Under the pieces are notes generated by a model. That model did no database searches. It had not been told where the DNA came from and was given only the letters and a program-made list of their open reading frames with translations. Of a stretch of 64,000 nt of DNA, positions 1 to 9,230 are shown piece by piece. Position numbers and translations under genes: made by a program. How positions within the stretch are numbered: position 1 is the stretch's first letter; each line of letters starts with the position of its first letter. The stretch spans positions 64,420 to 128,419 of the forward strand of contig JAIVJI010000007.1 in the NCBI GenBank assembly GCA_020200135.1, given 5' to 3'. Origin of the DNA: Acidobacteriota bacterium. GTDB taxonomy: Bacteria; Acidobacteriota; Blastocatellia; Pyrinomonadales; Pyrinomonadaceae.

Positions 1-468
1 CCCCTCGTGGATGAGCAGTCCGGCGTCGGCGTCTCCGGCCTGCACGGCCGCGATGATCTGGTCGAAGGGGACGACCACGTACTCGAAGTCGGGGCAGAGG
101 ATGCGCAGCGCGAGGAAGGCGCTCGTCATCGTGCCGGGCACGGCGACCTTCAGCCGCGCGATGTCCCCGACCCCGTGCGGCTCGCGCGCGACGACGATGG
201 GGCCGTAGCCGTCGCCGATTGACGCCCCGTGCGGGAGCAGGGCGTACCTGTCCGAGACGTAGGCGTAGGCGTGGAAGCTGACGGCCGTCACGTCGTAGAC
301 GCCGCGCGTCGCCTTCTCGTTCAGCGTCTGGATGTCTTCGAGCGTGTGCTCGAACCGCAAATCGCCGGTGTCGATCTTGTTCGTCGCCAGCCCATAGAAC
401 ATGAAGGCGTCGTCCGAGTCGGGCGAGTGCGCGACCGTGATGGTGCGGGTCTCTGTTGCTGTCGTCAT
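1..468 (-). CDS. mqnD: 1,4-dihydroxy-6-naphthoate synthase MqnD, partial (3' end beyond window)
   Basis: Absent from the ORF track because it runs off the left edge. Reading the minus strand from the ATG at 468 gives 156 codons without a stop. The N-terminus carries [15 protein letters not shown] and the last visible residues are [11 protein letters not shown], both typical of MqnD in the MqnA/MqnD periplasmic-binding-protein-like family. MqnD converts cyclic dehypoxanthinyl futalosine to 1,4-dihydroxy-6-naphthoate in the futalosine route to menaquinone. mqnE and mqnP on the same strand nearby support this. MqnA is the main alternative, but the DSDDAFMFY signature favours MqnD. Confidence 0.88.
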   Translation of the reverse strand, partial: MTTATETRTITVAHSPDSDDAFMFYGLATNKIDTGDLRFEHTLEDIQTLNEKATRGVYDVTAVSFHAYAYVSDRYALLPHGASIGDGYGPIVVAREPHGVGDIARLKVAVPGTMTSAFLALRILCPDFEYVVVPFDQIIAAVQAGDADAGLLIHEG

Positions 469-505
469 GATGTTAAAGAATCAGTCCTTGTAATGAAGTC
501 GTCCG

Positions 506-982
506 TCATTCCGCGGCCCCGCCGTCGGCCGCCGGCCCCCCGCCCCCGGCCTCGCAGCGCAGCCCGCGTTCGAGCAGCAGGGAGGCCAGCGCCAGCGGCG
601 AGAGGTAGTTGATGTAGAGGCCGCCCCCGCCGGGGATGCGGAGGTACGAGTCCTCCTCCGTCCAGGACTCCCAGTGGCAGAGGAGCGCGTTGACCTCCGG
701 GCACCAGCCGACCTTGATCGAGGCGCCGGAGAGGAGGTAGGCCGTGCCCCCCGTGTAGGTCTTGTAGCGGGAGGCGTGCAGCTCAGAAGACGGGGCGCTG
801 GACGCTATCGGGAGCACCGGGGCCTTGCACCTCCTGCGCTGCCCGTCCGTCCGCAGGACATAGTCGGGCAGCTCGTAGCGTTCGTAGAGCGACTCGACGC
901 GCGCGATGACCTCGTCGCGCCCAAGTTCGCCGGGGAGCGCCGCCAGCTCGCGCTTGAAGTCCTCCAACTGCTCCGGCCTCAC
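506..982 (-). CDS. hypothetical protein, 158 aa
   Basis: I do not recognise this family. It starts at GTG, with a good CAGGAG ribosome site about 8 nt upstream, and its GTGA start overlaps the stop of the next gene upstream (979-1533), so the two are translationally coupled. There is no signal peptide or membrane helix. The first 40 residues are charged and helical, the middle is mixed (RYKTYTGGTAYLLSGAS) with Trp residues, and the C-terminus is Gly/Ala-rich and low in complexity. Codon use matches the neighbours. It is a soluble unknown. Confidence 0.6.
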   Translation of the reverse strand: MRPEQLEDFKRELAALPGELGRDEVIARVESLYERYELPDYVLRTDGQRRRCKAPVLPIASSAPSSELHASRYKTYTGGTAYLLSGASIKVGWCPEVNALLCHWESWTEEDSYLRIPGGGGLYINYLSPLALASLLLERGLRCEAGGGGPAADGGAAE

Positions 983-1533
983 GGCTCGGGCTCCTGCGGC
1001 TCGTCGGGGTGGCGCTCGACGGCCTTGCGGAGCAGGCGGAAGCGCCCGCGGTCGAAGAGGAAGTAGTAGGCCGTGTAGCCCCCGCGGCCGTCGTAGTAGT
1101 TCTGCGTGATGCGGAGCAGCTTGCTGTCGAGGCGGAACCAGCGCGAGCGCGCCGCCCCGTCCTCCGTGTCGGGGATGTCCATGTACTCGACCGGCGGGAA
1201 GTAGGCGCGGCCGGTCACGGCGTCCACCACGCCCATCTGCGCGCAGCCCGTGCCGCAGCCCCAGACGACGACCGTGTAGCGGCCGGCGAAGTTCGGCCCC
1301 GCGCGCGAGTCCTCCCTCAGCCGCGTGCGGTACGCGCGCGCCTTACGGCTGTCGAGCCGGACGGGCGCGACCGTCCCGCGGTAGACCTCGCGGACGGGGT
1401 AGTCCTCGAAACGCGGCGCGGGCCGCCCGCCCCGAGCCTTCCACGCCTGCGCGCTCGCGCCCGGGCTGAACGCGTGCGCGCAGGCGAAGAGGGCGAGCGC
1501 GACCGAGAGTAGTTGTTTCAAGCTCGTCTTCAT
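979..1533 (-). CDS. secreted protein of unknown function
   Basis: The start was moved from 1563 to the ATG at 1533 because that gives a clean signal peptide (MKTSLKQLLSVALALFACAHA, cleaved near ASA-QA). The mature part of about 160 aa contains GPNFAGRYTVVVWGCGTGC followed by AQMGVVDAVTGRAYFPP. This GPNFAGxY...WGCGTxC pattern occurs in a widespread group of uncharacterised bacterial exported proteins, and its two cysteines may form a disulfide. The stop overlaps the start of the 158-aa gene downstream, so they form a two-gene unit. No catalytic motif is apparent. Confidence 0.65.
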   Translation of the reverse strand: MKTSLKQLLSVALALFACAHAFSPGASAQAWKARGGRPAPRFEDYPVREVYRGTVAPVRLDSRKARAYRTRLREDSRAGPNFAGRYTVVVWGCGTGCAQMGVVDAVTGRAYFPPVEYMDIPDTEDGAARSRWFRLDSKLLRITQNYYDGRGGYTAYYFLFDRGRFRLLRKAVERHPDEPQEPEP

Positions 1534-1589
1534 GGGTAGTCGTGGAGGCCGACCGGCCCGCACGGCCGCGCCCGCCCCAGGTCAAGCCT

Positions 1590-1904
1590 TCAACCCTGAG
1601 ACTTCCCGTCGCGCCCCTGCGAGATGATGTCGATGATGGCGTTAAGCCGCTGGTCGGTGTGCGCCTGCGCCTCCGCTAGCTCGGTCATCTTGACGGTTAA
1701 ATCCGTCTGCGCCCTACCGAGTTCGTTGACGGTGTTGTTTAGGTCGGTGGCTGCGTTATAGAGGTGGACTGCGGCTGTCTCAAGCTGGCCGATACGCTCT
1801 TCAGCCATCTCCTGCGACCTGCGCATCCGCTCCATGCCTTCGGCAAAGCTCTCCTGCTGTTTGATGATGAACTCCATCACCCTCTGAATCTCTTCGTTGG
1901 TCAT
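1590..1904 (-). CDS. small coiled-coil protein
   Basis: This 104-aa protein has an ATG start preceded by GAGGAG. It is almost entirely predicted helix with heptad-like spacing (EEIQRVMEFIIKQQESFAEG, then LETAAVHLYNAATDLNNTV), with no signal peptide and no transmembrane segment. Short proteins opening MTNEE...MEFI..QQ are common in Acidobacteriota and cyanobacteria, where they are annotated only as hypothetical. Oligomerisation through the coiled coil is likely; a biochemical role cannot be inferred. It sits alone between the secreted protein and mqnE. Confidence 0.65.
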   Translation of the reverse strand: MTNEEIQRVMEFIIKQQESFAEGMERMRRSQEMAEERIGQLETAAVHLYNAATDLNNTVNELGRAQTDLTVKMTELAEAQAHTDQRLNAIIDIISQGRDGKSQG

Positions 1905-1983
1905 GCGCGTCTCCTCGTCTCAAGAGTCGTCGGGTGGTGGTGTCACGCTGGTTGGCGGGCCCGCGCGGGCGGAGGCGATTTCG

Positions 1984-3096
1984 TCACGCGTGCGCGGGCT
2001 CGCGTTCGACGGGACGGTAGAGCGTGTCGCGCTCGACCGCCTGGAGGCCGGCGTCTTCGATGAGCGCGACGATCTCGTCCTTCGACATCTTGACCTCGCC
2101 GTTCGACTCGACCGAGTAGCTCTCGGAGAGTTCGCCGCCCTCGGTGATGGTGCCGTCGAGGTCGTTCGCGCCGTAGTGGAGCGCGACCTGCGCGAGCCGC
2201 TTGCCGAGCATCACCCAGTAGGACTTGACGTGCGGGAAGTTGTCGAGCATCAGGCGCGAGACGGCCATCGTCTTCAGGCTGTCCACGCCCGAGGGGCCGG
2301 GCAGGTGCGCGAGCTGCGAGCCGGGCGGGTAGAAGGCTAAGGGTATGAAGCACTGGAAGCCGCGCGACTTGTCCTGCTGCTCGCGCAGCCGGACGAGGTG
2401 GTCGACGCGGTCTTCCAACGCCTCGATGTGGCCGTAGAGCATCGTCGCGTTGGTCTTGAGGCCGGCCGCGTGGACCTTGCCCGAGAGGTCGAGCCAGCGC
2501 TGCGCGTCGGTCTTGTGCGCGCAGATCATCGAGCGCGTCGGCTCGCGGAAAATCTCGGCCCCGCCGCCCGGGCACGAGTCCATCCCCGCCTCCCTGAGCT
2601 TCGAGATGACCTCCTCGTCCGTCATCTTGTAGAAGCGCGCGAAGTGGTCGAGCTCGACCATCGTCCACGCCTTCAGGTGGAGGCGCGGGTAGTGCGCCTT
2701 GAGCGAGGAGAGCAGGTCTGTGAAGTAGCTGAACGGCAGCTTGGTGTTCAGGCCGCCGACGATGTGCAGTTCGGTCGCGCCCTCGCGGACGGCCTCGCCG
2801 GCGATGCGCAGAGAGTCCTCGATGTTGTGCGTGTAGGCGTCGGGCTGCCGGGGCGTGCGGAAGAAGCCGCAGAACTTACAGTCGGCGTAGCAGACGTTGG
2901 TCGGGTTGAAGTGGCGGTTGACGTTGTAATACGTCACGCGCCCGTGCAGCCGTCGCCTGACCGTGTCGGCCAGCCGCCCGAGCGCCGGCACGTCCTCCGA
3001 GGCGAAGAGCGCCAGCCCGTCCTCGAAGCTCAGCCGCTCGCCGGCCTCGACCTTCGACGCGAGTTCGTTGAGTCTGGGGTCGTGTGAAAATTCCAT
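1984..3096 (-). CDS. mqnE: aminofutalosine synthase MqnE (radical SAM)
   Basis: MqnE joins the enolpyruvate product of MqnA to SAM, giving 6-amino-6-deoxyfutalosine, an early step of the futalosine menaquinone pathway. The 370-aa length is normal. The radical-SAM cluster CYADCKFC supplies Cys69, Cys73 and Cys76. The conserved runs [23 protein letters not shown] and [10 protein letters not shown] separate MqnE from its paralogue MqnC. Only 4 nt separate its start from the stop of mqnP, so the two are co-transcribed with mqnP first. mqnD lies downstream on the same strand. Confidence 0.95.
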   Translation of the reverse strand: MEFSHDPRLNELASKVEAGERLSFEDGLALFASEDVPALGRLADTVRRRLHGRVTYYNVNRHFNPTNVCYADCKFCGFFRTPRQPDAYTHNIEDSLRIAGEAVREGATELHIVGGLNTKLPFSYFTDLLSSLKAHYPRLHLKAWTMVELDHFARFYKMTDEEVISKLREAGMDSCPGGGAEIFREPTRSMICAHKTDAQRWLDLSGKVHAAGLKTNATMLYGHIEALEDRVDHLVRLREQQDKSRGFQCFIPLAFYPPGSQLAHLPGPSGVDSLKTMAVSRLMLDNFPHVKSYWVMLGKRLAQVALHYGANDLDGTITEGGELSESYSVESNGEVKMSKDEIVALIEDAGLQAVERDTLYRPVEREPAHA

Positions 3097-3100
3097 AGTC

Positions 3101-3991
3101 TTAAAATCTGTTCATGAGAGCCGCGCCGCCGAACGTGGCGAGCAGGATGACGCTGACGAAGGCGTTCGTGGTGAAGAACGCCGCGTTCAGCCGGCCCAGA
3201 TCGTCGGCGCGCACGAGCGAGTGCTGGTAGACCAGGAGCGCCCCCGTGGCCGCGACGCCCGCGAGCGCCGCCGCGCCCAACCCGGTCAGAAAGTATAACC
3301 CAACGAGCGCGGCGAACGCCCCCGCGTGAAGCCCGCGCGAGACCCACAGAGCGCGCGCCACGCCCACCCGCGCCGGTATCGAGCGCAGCCCCGCGCGCCG
3401 GTCGAAGTCGTGGTCCTGGCACGCGTAGAGCACGTCGAAGCCGGCCGTCCACAGCAGCACCACGAGCGAGAGCAAAAGCGGCACGGCCGACCCGAACTCG
3501 CCGCGCACCGCGACCCACGCGCCCGTCGGCGCGATGGAAAGGCACCAGCCGAGCACGACGTGCGAGAGCGACGTGAAGCGCTTGGCGTAGGAGTAGAGCA
3601 GCACCGACCCGAGCGCGACGGGCGAGAGCAGCAGCGCCGTCCGGTTGAGCATCAACGCGGCGACGAAGAAGAGCGCGGCCGACGCGAGCGTGAAGCCCCA
3701 GACGAAGCCGACCGAGAGCCGGCCGGCGGGGATGGCGCGCGCGGCCGTGCGCGGGTTGGCGGCGTCGTACTCGCGGTCGGCGATGCGGTTAAAGGCCATC
3801 GCGGCCGAGCGCGCGCCGACCATCGCCGCCGTTATCCAGAGCGCCTGCCAGGCGGTCGGCAGCCCCGTGGCCGTGAACCCGCGCGCCGCCAGCAGCGCCC
3901 CCAGGAAGGCGAAGGGCAGCGCGAACAGCGTGTGCTCGATCTTTATCATTTCGAGCGTCGTGCGGATGTTGCTGGCGGCGGTCGTCGTCAT
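3101..3991 (-). CDS. mqnP: MqnP-type UbiA prenyltransferase
   Basis: An integral-membrane prenyltransferase of the UbiA family. The first Asp-rich motif is [15 protein letters not shown] (Asn68, Asp72, Asp76) and the second is [12 protein letters not shown] (about 186-197); both bind Mg-diphosphate. About eight hydrophobic segments and 296 aa fit the family. Next to mqnE it is best read as MqnP, which prenylates the naphthoate acid in the futalosine pathway, rather than a ubiquinone UbiA. It is the promoter-proximal gene of the mqnP-mqnE pair. Confidence 0.9.
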   Translation of the reverse strand: MTTTAASNIRTTLEMIKIEHTLFALPFAFLGALLAARGFTATGLPTAWQALWITAAMVGARSAAMAFNRIADREYDAANPRTAARAIPAGRLSVGFVWGFTLASAALFFVAALMLNRTALLLSPVALGSVLLYSYAKRFTSLSHVVLGWCLSIAPTGAWVAVRGEFGSAVPLLLSLVVLLWTAGFDVLYACQDHDFDRRAGLRSIPARVGVARALWVSRGLHAGAFAALVGLYFLTGLGAAALAGVAATGALLVYQHSLVRADDLGRLNAAFFTTNAFVSVILLATFGGAALMNRF

Positions 3992-4156
3992 CTCGGTCTG
4001 TCAGGGAAGCAAAAAGCGGGCCGGGTCGGAGTCGGGGTTCGAGCCTTCGGGCGAGCCGCCTGAGCGCGGAAATGCGGGCTTTTCAGGCCGCGCACGCTAG
4101 CAAAATGCCAACCCGCGCCCGCGCCCGTGGCTTTCCGCCAAACGCCGCCGGCCCGC

Positions 4157-4615
4157 TCAGCGCGGCCGCCAGTAGTCGGGCGACTCCTTCATCGAGGGGT
4201 CGGGGCGCTCCATCCAGCGCTCCGGGCGGTGCAGATCTATGAAGCCGAACTTTCTGTAAAGCTCGTGCGCGTCCCTGGTCGCCAGCACCCAGCGGCGGAA
4301 GCCCTGCAACTCCGGGTGAGAGAGTATGACCTCCATCAGCCACTTCGACAGGCCGCGCCCGCGGTGCTCCTTGAGCACGAACACGTCGGCCAGCCACGCG
4401 AAGGTCGCGTAGTCGGTCACGACGCGCGCGAACCCGACCATCTCGTCGCCGTGGTAGACGCCGAAGGGGACGGAGTTCTCCACCGCCCTCCGCACGACCT
4501 CCGGCGAACGCCCCTGCCCCCAGTAGCTCTCCTCGCTGATGAACCCGTGGACGACCCCGAGGTCTAAACGCCCGCGCTCCGTGCTGATCGTGTACTCGCC
4601 GCGATGCCAATCCAT
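4157..4615 (-). CDS. GNAT-family N-acetyltransferase
   Basis: The ORF track starts at 4678, but the extra 21 residues are read from the heptamer hairpin upstream, so the ATG at 4615 (MDWHRGEYTIST) is preferred. The 152-aa protein holds a GNAT fold: VGFARVVTDYATFAWLADVF (strands 4-5), then the acetyl-CoA loop KEHRGRGLSKWLM, and a C-terminal HELYRKFGF. The substrate is unknown; GNATs acetylate amines on small molecules or proteins. It lies between mqnP and ubiX on the same strand but is separated from both by non-coding DNA. Confidence 0.85.
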   Translation of the reverse strand: MDWHRGEYTISTERGRLDLGVVHGFISEESYWGQGRSPEVVRRAVENSVPFGVYHGDEMVGFARVVTDYATFAWLADVFVLKEHRGRGLSKWLMEVILSHPELQGFRRWVLATRDAHELYRKFGFIDLHRPERWMERPDPSMKESPDYWRPR

Positions 4616-4623
4616 AACATCTC

Positions 4624-4699
4624 GTGAACCGTAAACCGTAAACCGTGACAAGAAGAAATGTCCGTCTTCTCTTGTCACGGTTTACGGTTTACGGTTCAC
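4624..4699. repeat. perfect 29-bp inverted repeat built from 7-bp units
   Basis: The left arm (4624-4652) reads gtgaacc gtaaacc gtaaacc gtgacaa, a 7-bp tandem. The right arm (4671-4699) is its exact reverse complement, with an 18-nt loop between. It spans the ubiX stop codon and ends just upstream of the GNAT start. It could act as a terminator or mRNA-stabilising hairpin after ubiX, or be a mobile palindromic repeat. Similar 7-mer hairpins lie at 23711-23781 and 30152-30246. Confidence 0.85.
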
Positions 4700-5304
4700 G
4701 GCTCTTCTCCTTTCCAACGCGTCCCGGTCGGGTGCGGGATGCCGAACTGGTCGAGGAGGCGGAAGACGAGGTGGTCTACGAGCTGCTCGATGGTGCGCGG
4801 GCGGTGGTAGAAGCCGGGGCTCGCGGGGAAGACGCGCGCGCCCGCGTGCGCGAGCCGCACCATGTTCTCGAGGTGGATGGAATTGTAGGGCGTCTCGCGC
4901 ACGACGAGGACGAGCCGGCGCCCCTCCTTCAGCGTCACGTCGGCCGCGCGGTGAATCAGGTTCGTCACCGCGCCCGAGGCGATGGCGCCGAGCGTCCCCA
5001 TCGAGCACGGCACCACGACCATCCCCGCCTGCGGGTGCGAGCCCGACGAAGGCTTGGCCGCCATGTTGTCGAGCCGGTGGAACTGGATGAGCTTCGAGTC
5101 GGCGGGCAGCCCCACCCACTCGTTGACCGCGCGCACGTCGCCCGGCTCTATTTTCGCCCCCATCTCGACCCGCGCCACCGTGAGCGCGGACGCCGACATA
5201 ATGAGGTTGACGCGCTCGACCGCGCCGCTCGACGCCATGTGGGCGAGCGTGCGCTGCGCGTAGATGGAGCCGGAGGCTCCGGTGACCGCGACCGTCAGTT
5301 CCAT
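4696..5304 (-). CDS. ubiX: UbiX-like flavin prenyltransferase
   Basis: UbiX enzymes make prenyl-FMN, the cofactor of UbiD-type decarboxylases. The long track ORFs here are shadows; the real start is the ATG at 5304 ([18 protein letters not shown], the FMN-binding N-terminus). Other family blocks are [17 protein letters not shown] and [18 protein letters not shown], and the 202-aa length is normal. With mqnDEP nearby it probably serves the futalosine-pathway decarboxylase as the MqnM type, though no UbiD partner is in the window. It diverges from larB with only 2 bp between the two start codons. Confidence 0.92.
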   Translation of the reverse strand: MELTVAVTGASGSIYAQRTLAHMASSGAVERVNLIMSASALTVARVEMGAKIEPGDVRAVNEWVGLPADSKLIQFHRLDNMAAKPSSGSHPQAGMVVVPCSMGTLGAIASGAVTNLIHRAADVTLKEGRRLVLVVRETPYNSIHLENMVRLAHAGARVFPASPGFYHRPRTIEQLVDHLVFRLLDQFGIPHPTGTRWKGEEP

Positions 5305-5306
5305 CC

Positions 5307-6059
5307 GTGACCTTACGCGCGGCGGGCGGCGTGTCGGGCGATTCGCGCCGCGCCACACGCGCCGCGCGCCGCGTCTCGAACCTGCACTTCGAGGATTTGG
5401 GGCACGCGCGCGTAGACCACGCGCGGGCCGCCCGCCAGGGCTTCCCCGAGGTCGTCTTCGGGGCGGGGAAGACTCGCGCGCAGGTGGTCGAGATCGTCGG
5501 GGCACTCGCGCGCCGCTCGCCCAACCTGCTCGTGACGCGCACCGACGAGGGCACGTTCGGCGAGGTCCGCAACGTCTGCACAGAGGCCGAGTGGCACCCG
5601 TCGGCGCGGCTCATCCGGGTCGTGCGCGACCGCACCGAGCGCGGGGCGGGGACGGTCATGGTCGTCACCGCCGGCACCTCCGACATCCCCGTCGCAGAGG
5701 AGGCCGCGCTCACCGCCGAGGCGATGGGCAACCGCGTCGAGCGCATCTGGGACGCGGGCGTCGCCGGCATCCACCGCATCATGTCGGAGCGCGAGCGCCT
5801 GCGGGCGGCGCGCGTCCTCGTCGTCGCCGCCGGGATGGAGGGCGCGCTGCCCTCGGTCGTCGGCGGGCTTGTGAGCGTCCCCGTCATCGCCGTCCCGACG
5901 AGCGTCGGCTACGGCGCCAGCTTCGGCGGCGTCGCCGCGCTGCTCGGGATGCTCAACTCCTGCTCGTCGAACGTCACGGTCGTCAACATCGACAACGGCT
6001 TCGGCGCGGGCTTCGTCGCCAGCCTTATCAACCGGCAGGCGGGGGCGGATGAAGCCTGA
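5307..6059 (+). CDS. larB: LarB, pyridinium-3,5-biscarboxylate mononucleotide synthase
   Basis: LarB carboxylates nicotinate adenine dinucleotide in the first step of nickel-pincer cofactor synthesis. Diagnostic blocks are [53 protein letters not shown] and the C-terminal GFGAGFVAS. The first 26 residues do not resemble the usual helical LarB N-terminus. The GTG start at 5307 abuts divergent ubiX with 2 bp between; a GTG at 5331 is an alternative. No larC, larE or lactate racemase is in view. The missing intergenic region and odd N-terminus suggest a small deletion here. Confidence 0.9.
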   Translation: MTLRAAGGVSGDSRRATRAARRVSNLHFEDLGHARVDHARAARQGFPEVVFGAGKTRAQVVEIVGALARRSPNLLVTRTDEGTFGEVRNVCTEAEWHPSARLIRVVRDRTERGAGTVMVVTAGTSDIPVAEEAALTAEAMGNRVERIWDAGVAGIHRIMSERERLRAARVLVVAAGMEGALPSVVGGLVSVPVIAVPTSVGYGASFGGVAALLGMLNSCSSNVTVVNIDNGFGAGFVASLINRQAGADEA

Positions 6060-6092
6060 GCCCTGCGCGCCGTCCCTTTCGGGTCAAACCTT

Positions 6093-7196
6093 ATGAAGCC
6101 GAACGCGTCGCAAATCTTAGCCGCCTGCCTACTCCTGCTCCTCGCGTGCGCCTTTCATCCTGCTGCGCGCGGCCAGTCGCGCCAGCCTTCGGCGCGGAAG
6201 TTCGACGAGTTCACGACGGGCATCGGCGGCGCGCAGCAGCGCTGGTGGTACAGAAATGCTGAGGCGGAGGGCAAGGAGCTGAAGGAGCGCTTTCGTCTCT
6301 ACGCCGAGCAGCTACGGAAGGAAGGCGCGCGCCCCTACGCCATTACGTACGGCCCGCGCGTCGTCGAGTGGGAGATTTACAACAGGTCAATCGCCAGCAT
6401 GCGCGCGGGCGCCCTCTGGGAGTACCTGACGCCGGCCGGCTTTGACTGGAGTCAGATTAACTGGGTCAACGGCGGCTTCCGCGAAGAGGCTGCGACCGAA
6501 CTCTGGATAGTGCCGCCCGGCGCACAGCCACCCTGCCCGACGCCGACCGTCCGGCCTGAGGACGTTGCCTACTGCCCGCGCGTGGGTGTCACGGGCGCGA
6601 CCTACATCCCCGCGCCGTCCGGCCCCTTGAGTTTCAAGGCGAGCGTGAGCGCCAACGACAAGAAATTCAGCCCGACCATCTCGTGGATGGTTTCTCAGGG
6701 GCGGATAGTCGGCGGCCAGGGCACGGACACGATATCCGTCGAGCTGCCGCAGGGCGCGAGTGGGGAGGTGTTGGCGAAGGTCGTGGTTCACGGCTACTCG
6801 CTCGAATGCCCGGCCGAGTCGTCGGCCGCCTACGCGAAGACGACGGTCGGCGTCACACACTTCAAGCTCGACGAGTTCGGCAACATACGCCAGGGGGATA
6901 CGAAGGCTCGGCTGGATAACTTCGCTATCGAGTTGCAAAATGACCCGACGCTGCAAGCGCACCTCATCGTCTATGGCGGCCGACTCGGGCGGCGCGGGGA
7001 GGCGATAAGACGCGCGGACTGGCTGAAAAATTACCTGGTGCAGACGCGCGGCTTAGACCCCGCGCGAATCATCACCGTCGAGGGCGGCTTTCGCAACGAG
7101 CTATCCGGCGAGCTTTGGCTCTCGCCTCTGGGCGCCCCCCCGCCGCCCGTGAGGCCGACCATCGACGAGGACTACGTCAAGCCGAAGGGGAGGTGA
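6093..7196 (+). CDS. secreted protein with two OmpA-like repeats
   Basis: A signal peptide (LAACLLLLLACAFHPAARG) is followed by two copies of a domain that opens with K(F/L)DEF and closes with xxGGFRxExxxELWxxPxGA. The first copy covers about residues 35-145 and the second 255-350 (FKLDEFGNIRQGD ... GLDPARIITVEGGFRNEL). Between them is an Ig-like beta segment (ATYIPAPSGPLSFKASV). The domain resembles the OmpA C-terminal fold, but I see no clear peptidoglycan-binding motif. The next gene has a single copy. A cell-surface role is plausible; function is unknown. Confidence 0.7.
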   Translation: MKPNASQILAACLLLLLACAFHPAARGQSRQPSARKFDEFTTGIGGAQQRWWYRNAEAEGKELKERFRLYAEQLRKEGARPYAITYGPRVVEWEIYNRSIASMRAGALWEYLTPAGFDWSQINWVNGGFREEAATELWIVPPGAQPPCPTPTVRPEDVAYCPRVGVTGATYIPAPSGPLSFKASVSANDKKFSPTISWMVSQGRIVGGQGTDTISVELPQGASGEVLAKVVVHGYSLECPAESSAAYAKTTVGVTHFKLDEFGNIRQGDTKARLDNFAIELQNDPTLQAHLIVYGGRLGRRGEAIRRADWLKNYLVQTRGLDPARIITVEGGFRNELSGELWLSPLGAPPPPVRPTIDEDYVKPKGR

Positions 7197-7205
7197 GGAA
7201 CAAAC

Positions 7206-7730
7206 GTGAGAAGTCTGCTTCTGAAACTGTTCGCCGCCTCGCTCTTCGTGCCGTCGCTCGCGGCCTCCGGCCTGCACGCGAAGGGCGCGCGCGCCGTCGC
7301 GCAGGAAGGCCGCGCACAGGACTGCGGCCTGCTGATACAGTCGCGCAAGTTTGACGAGTACGGCGACCTGCCGGCCGAAGAGGAGAAGTCGCGCCTCGAA
7401 AAGCTCGCCGCCGCGCTCAAAGCGGAGCCGGAAGACACGAAGGCTTTCGTCATAGGCTACGCGGGCCGCAACGGGCGTGCGGGCAGCGGCCTGGCGCGCG
7501 CCGACAGGGCCAAACAGACTCTCAACGCTCAGTCCTCTTATAATTCCTACAACACGAGGGTCAACACCCTGGACTGCGGCCGCAGGGAGACGCCCTCGAC
7601 CGAGTTTTGGATCACGCCCGCGGGCGGCGCGCCCCCGCGCTGCATGCCGACCCTCGACCCGCCGACGCCAGCTCCCGCGAAAGGCGGCCCCGCGCGGCGG
7701 CCGGCGCGCCGCTCCGGCCGGAGGTTATGA
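7206..7730 (+). CDS. secreted protein with one OmpA-like repeat
   Basis: A GTG start gives a signal peptide and 174 aa. It contains RKFDEYGDLPAEEEKSRLEK, AFVIGYAGRNGRAGSGLARA and a closing STEFWITPAGGAPP. It is therefore a single-domain relative of the preceding gene, probably a duplicate. The C-terminus is Pro/Arg-rich. The gap to the upstream gene is 9 nt, and the stop overlaps the ATG of the downstream lipoprotein (ATGA), so all three are likely one operon. Cysteines outside the signal peptide (AQDCGLL, TLDCGRR) may pair. Confidence 0.7.
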   Translation: MRSLLLKLFAASLFVPSLAASGLHAKGARAVAQEGRAQDCGLLIQSRKFDEYGDLPAEEEKSRLEKLAAALKAEPEDTKAFVIGYAGRNGRAGSGLARADRAKQTLNAQSSYNSYNTRVNTLDCGRRETPSTEFWITPAGGAPPRCMPTLDPPTPAPAKGGPARRPARRSGRRL

Positions 7731-9208
7731 GCAAAAGAACAACCGCCCTCCTCATAACCTGCGCCCTGCTCTTCACGCTGACACTCTCGACGGGCTGCGG
7801 CGCGCGCCGGACGCCCGACCTGGGGCGCGTCTTCGCGGGCGCGCGCCTGACGAAGGGTAAGCGCCCCGTCATCGTCATCCCCGGCGTGCTCGGGTCGAGC
7901 ATCGTCAACCGCCGGACGGGCGAGGTCGTCTGGCCTTCGGTCTTCCGCTCCGACGTTGACGGGCTCTCGCTCCCGGCGACGCCCGACTTGGAAAACAACC
8001 GCGACGAGCTGGTCGCGGCGCGCATCGTCGAGGCGGCGCGTCTGGCGAAGATCGCGCCCGAGGTCTACGTCTACCACCACCTGCTGCGCGCGCTCGAAGA
8101 CTACGGCGGCTACCGCGAGGGCGACTGGGCGAACCCGCCCGAGGGCGGCGACCGGGACACCTTCTACGTCTTCGCCTACGACTGGCGGCGCGACAACGTC
8201 GAGACGGCGCGCCTGCTCGTCAGGCAGGTCGAGGCTCTGAAGCTGAAGCTCGGGAGACCCGACCTGCGCTTCAACGTCGTCGCGCACTCGATGGGCGGAC
8301 TCGTCGCGCGCTACGCCGCAATGTACGGCGACCGGGACCTCCCGCCGGAGGGCGTCGGGCCCGAGCCCGACTGGGCGGGCGCGAGCTTCGTCAGCAAGAT
8401 TTTCATGTTCGGCACGCCCAACGGCGGCTCGATGGAGGCGCTCGCCGTCCTGCTCGAAGGCTACTCGGTGACCGAGGGCCTGCGCCGCCGCGTACACCTC
8501 CTCAACAAGCTCTCGCGCGAGGACGTGATGACCGCGCCGTCCATCTTCCAACTCATGCCGCACGCGCCTCAGGCGCGCTTCCTCGACGCCTCCCTGCGGC
8601 CGCTCGCCGTAGACCTCTACGACCCGGCGGTGTGGCGGCGCTACCGGTGGTCGGCGGCCAACGACCCCGCGTTCCGCGAGGCTTACGCGCGCGGCACGCC
8701 GCGCGGTCAGGAGGCCCCGACCGGGCGCGGCACGCTCGGAGAGCTGGACGCGTACCTCGACGCGGTGCTCCTGCGCGCGCGCCGCTTCCACGAGGCGCTC
8801 GACGCGACGGGCGGCCCCCGGACGGAAGCCGCCGAGGCGCCGGTCAAGCTCTTCGCCTTCGGCGGCGACTGCGAGGAGACACTGACCGCGCCCGTCATCA
8901 TGCGCGACGAGAAGGCCGGGCGCTGGGTGACGCTGACCCGTCCGAAGTCTCTGCGGGGCGACGACGGGCGGAAGCTCGCGCGCTCCGAGGTGGTGCGCGC
9001 GATGTACGCGCCGGGCGACGGGCGCGTCACGCGCGACTCTCTGATGGGCGTCGGGCTCGGCGGCGGCGCGCGCCGCAGCGCGCTCTACGAGACGCCGCTG
9101 CCGCTCGCCTACGCCGCCTTCGCCTGCGACCTCCACAGCGACCTCCACAACAACAGGACGCTCCAGGACAACGCGCTGACGCTGCTCGTCAACGAGCTGG
9201 TGGGCTGA
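7727..9208 (+). CDS. LCAT-like alpha/beta-hydrolase lipoprotein
   Basis: The start was moved to the ATG at 7727, which overlaps the upstream stop and gives a lipoprotein signal (LTLSTGC lipobox). The mature protein has PVIVIPGVLGSS, the hallmark of lecithin:cholesterol acyltransferase-like hydrolases, the nucleophile elbow AHSMGG (Ser188), AYDWRRD, and FGTPNGGS. A late GD and a C-terminal DLHSDLHNN His region may complete the triad. It probably hydrolyses or transfers acyl chains of lipids at the envelope. The length is 493 aa. Substrate not predictable. Confidence 0.85.
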   Translation: MSKRTTALLITCALLFTLTLSTGCGARRTPDLGRVFAGARLTKGKRPVIVIPGVLGSSIVNRRTGEVVWPSVFRSDVDGLSLPATPDLENNRDELVAARIVEAARLAKIAPEVYVYHHLLRALEDYGGYREGDWANPPEGGDRDTFYVFAYDWRRDNVETARLLVRQVEALKLKLGRPDLRFNVVAHSMGGLVARYAAMYGDRDLPPEGVGPEPDWAGASFVSKIFMFGTPNGGSMEALAVLLEGYSVTEGLRRRVHLLNKLSREDVMTAPSIFQLMPHAPQARFLDASLRPLAVDLYDPAVWRRYRWSAANDPAFREAYARGTPRGQEAPTGRGTLGELDAYLDAVLLRARRFHEALDATGGPRTEAAEAPVKLFAFGGDCEETLTAPVIMRDEKAGRWVTLTRPKSLRGDDGRKLARSEVVRAMYAPGDGRVTRDSLMGVGLGGGARRSALYETPLPLAYAAFACDLHSDLHNNRTLQDNALTLLVNELVG

Positions 9209-9230
9209 AGGGCGCCCGCCGTTTAGACGG

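Noticed and set aside
4030-4075. ggttcgagcc segment resembling a tRNA T-arm
   Set aside because: No acceptor stem, D-arm or anticodon arm can be paired around it.
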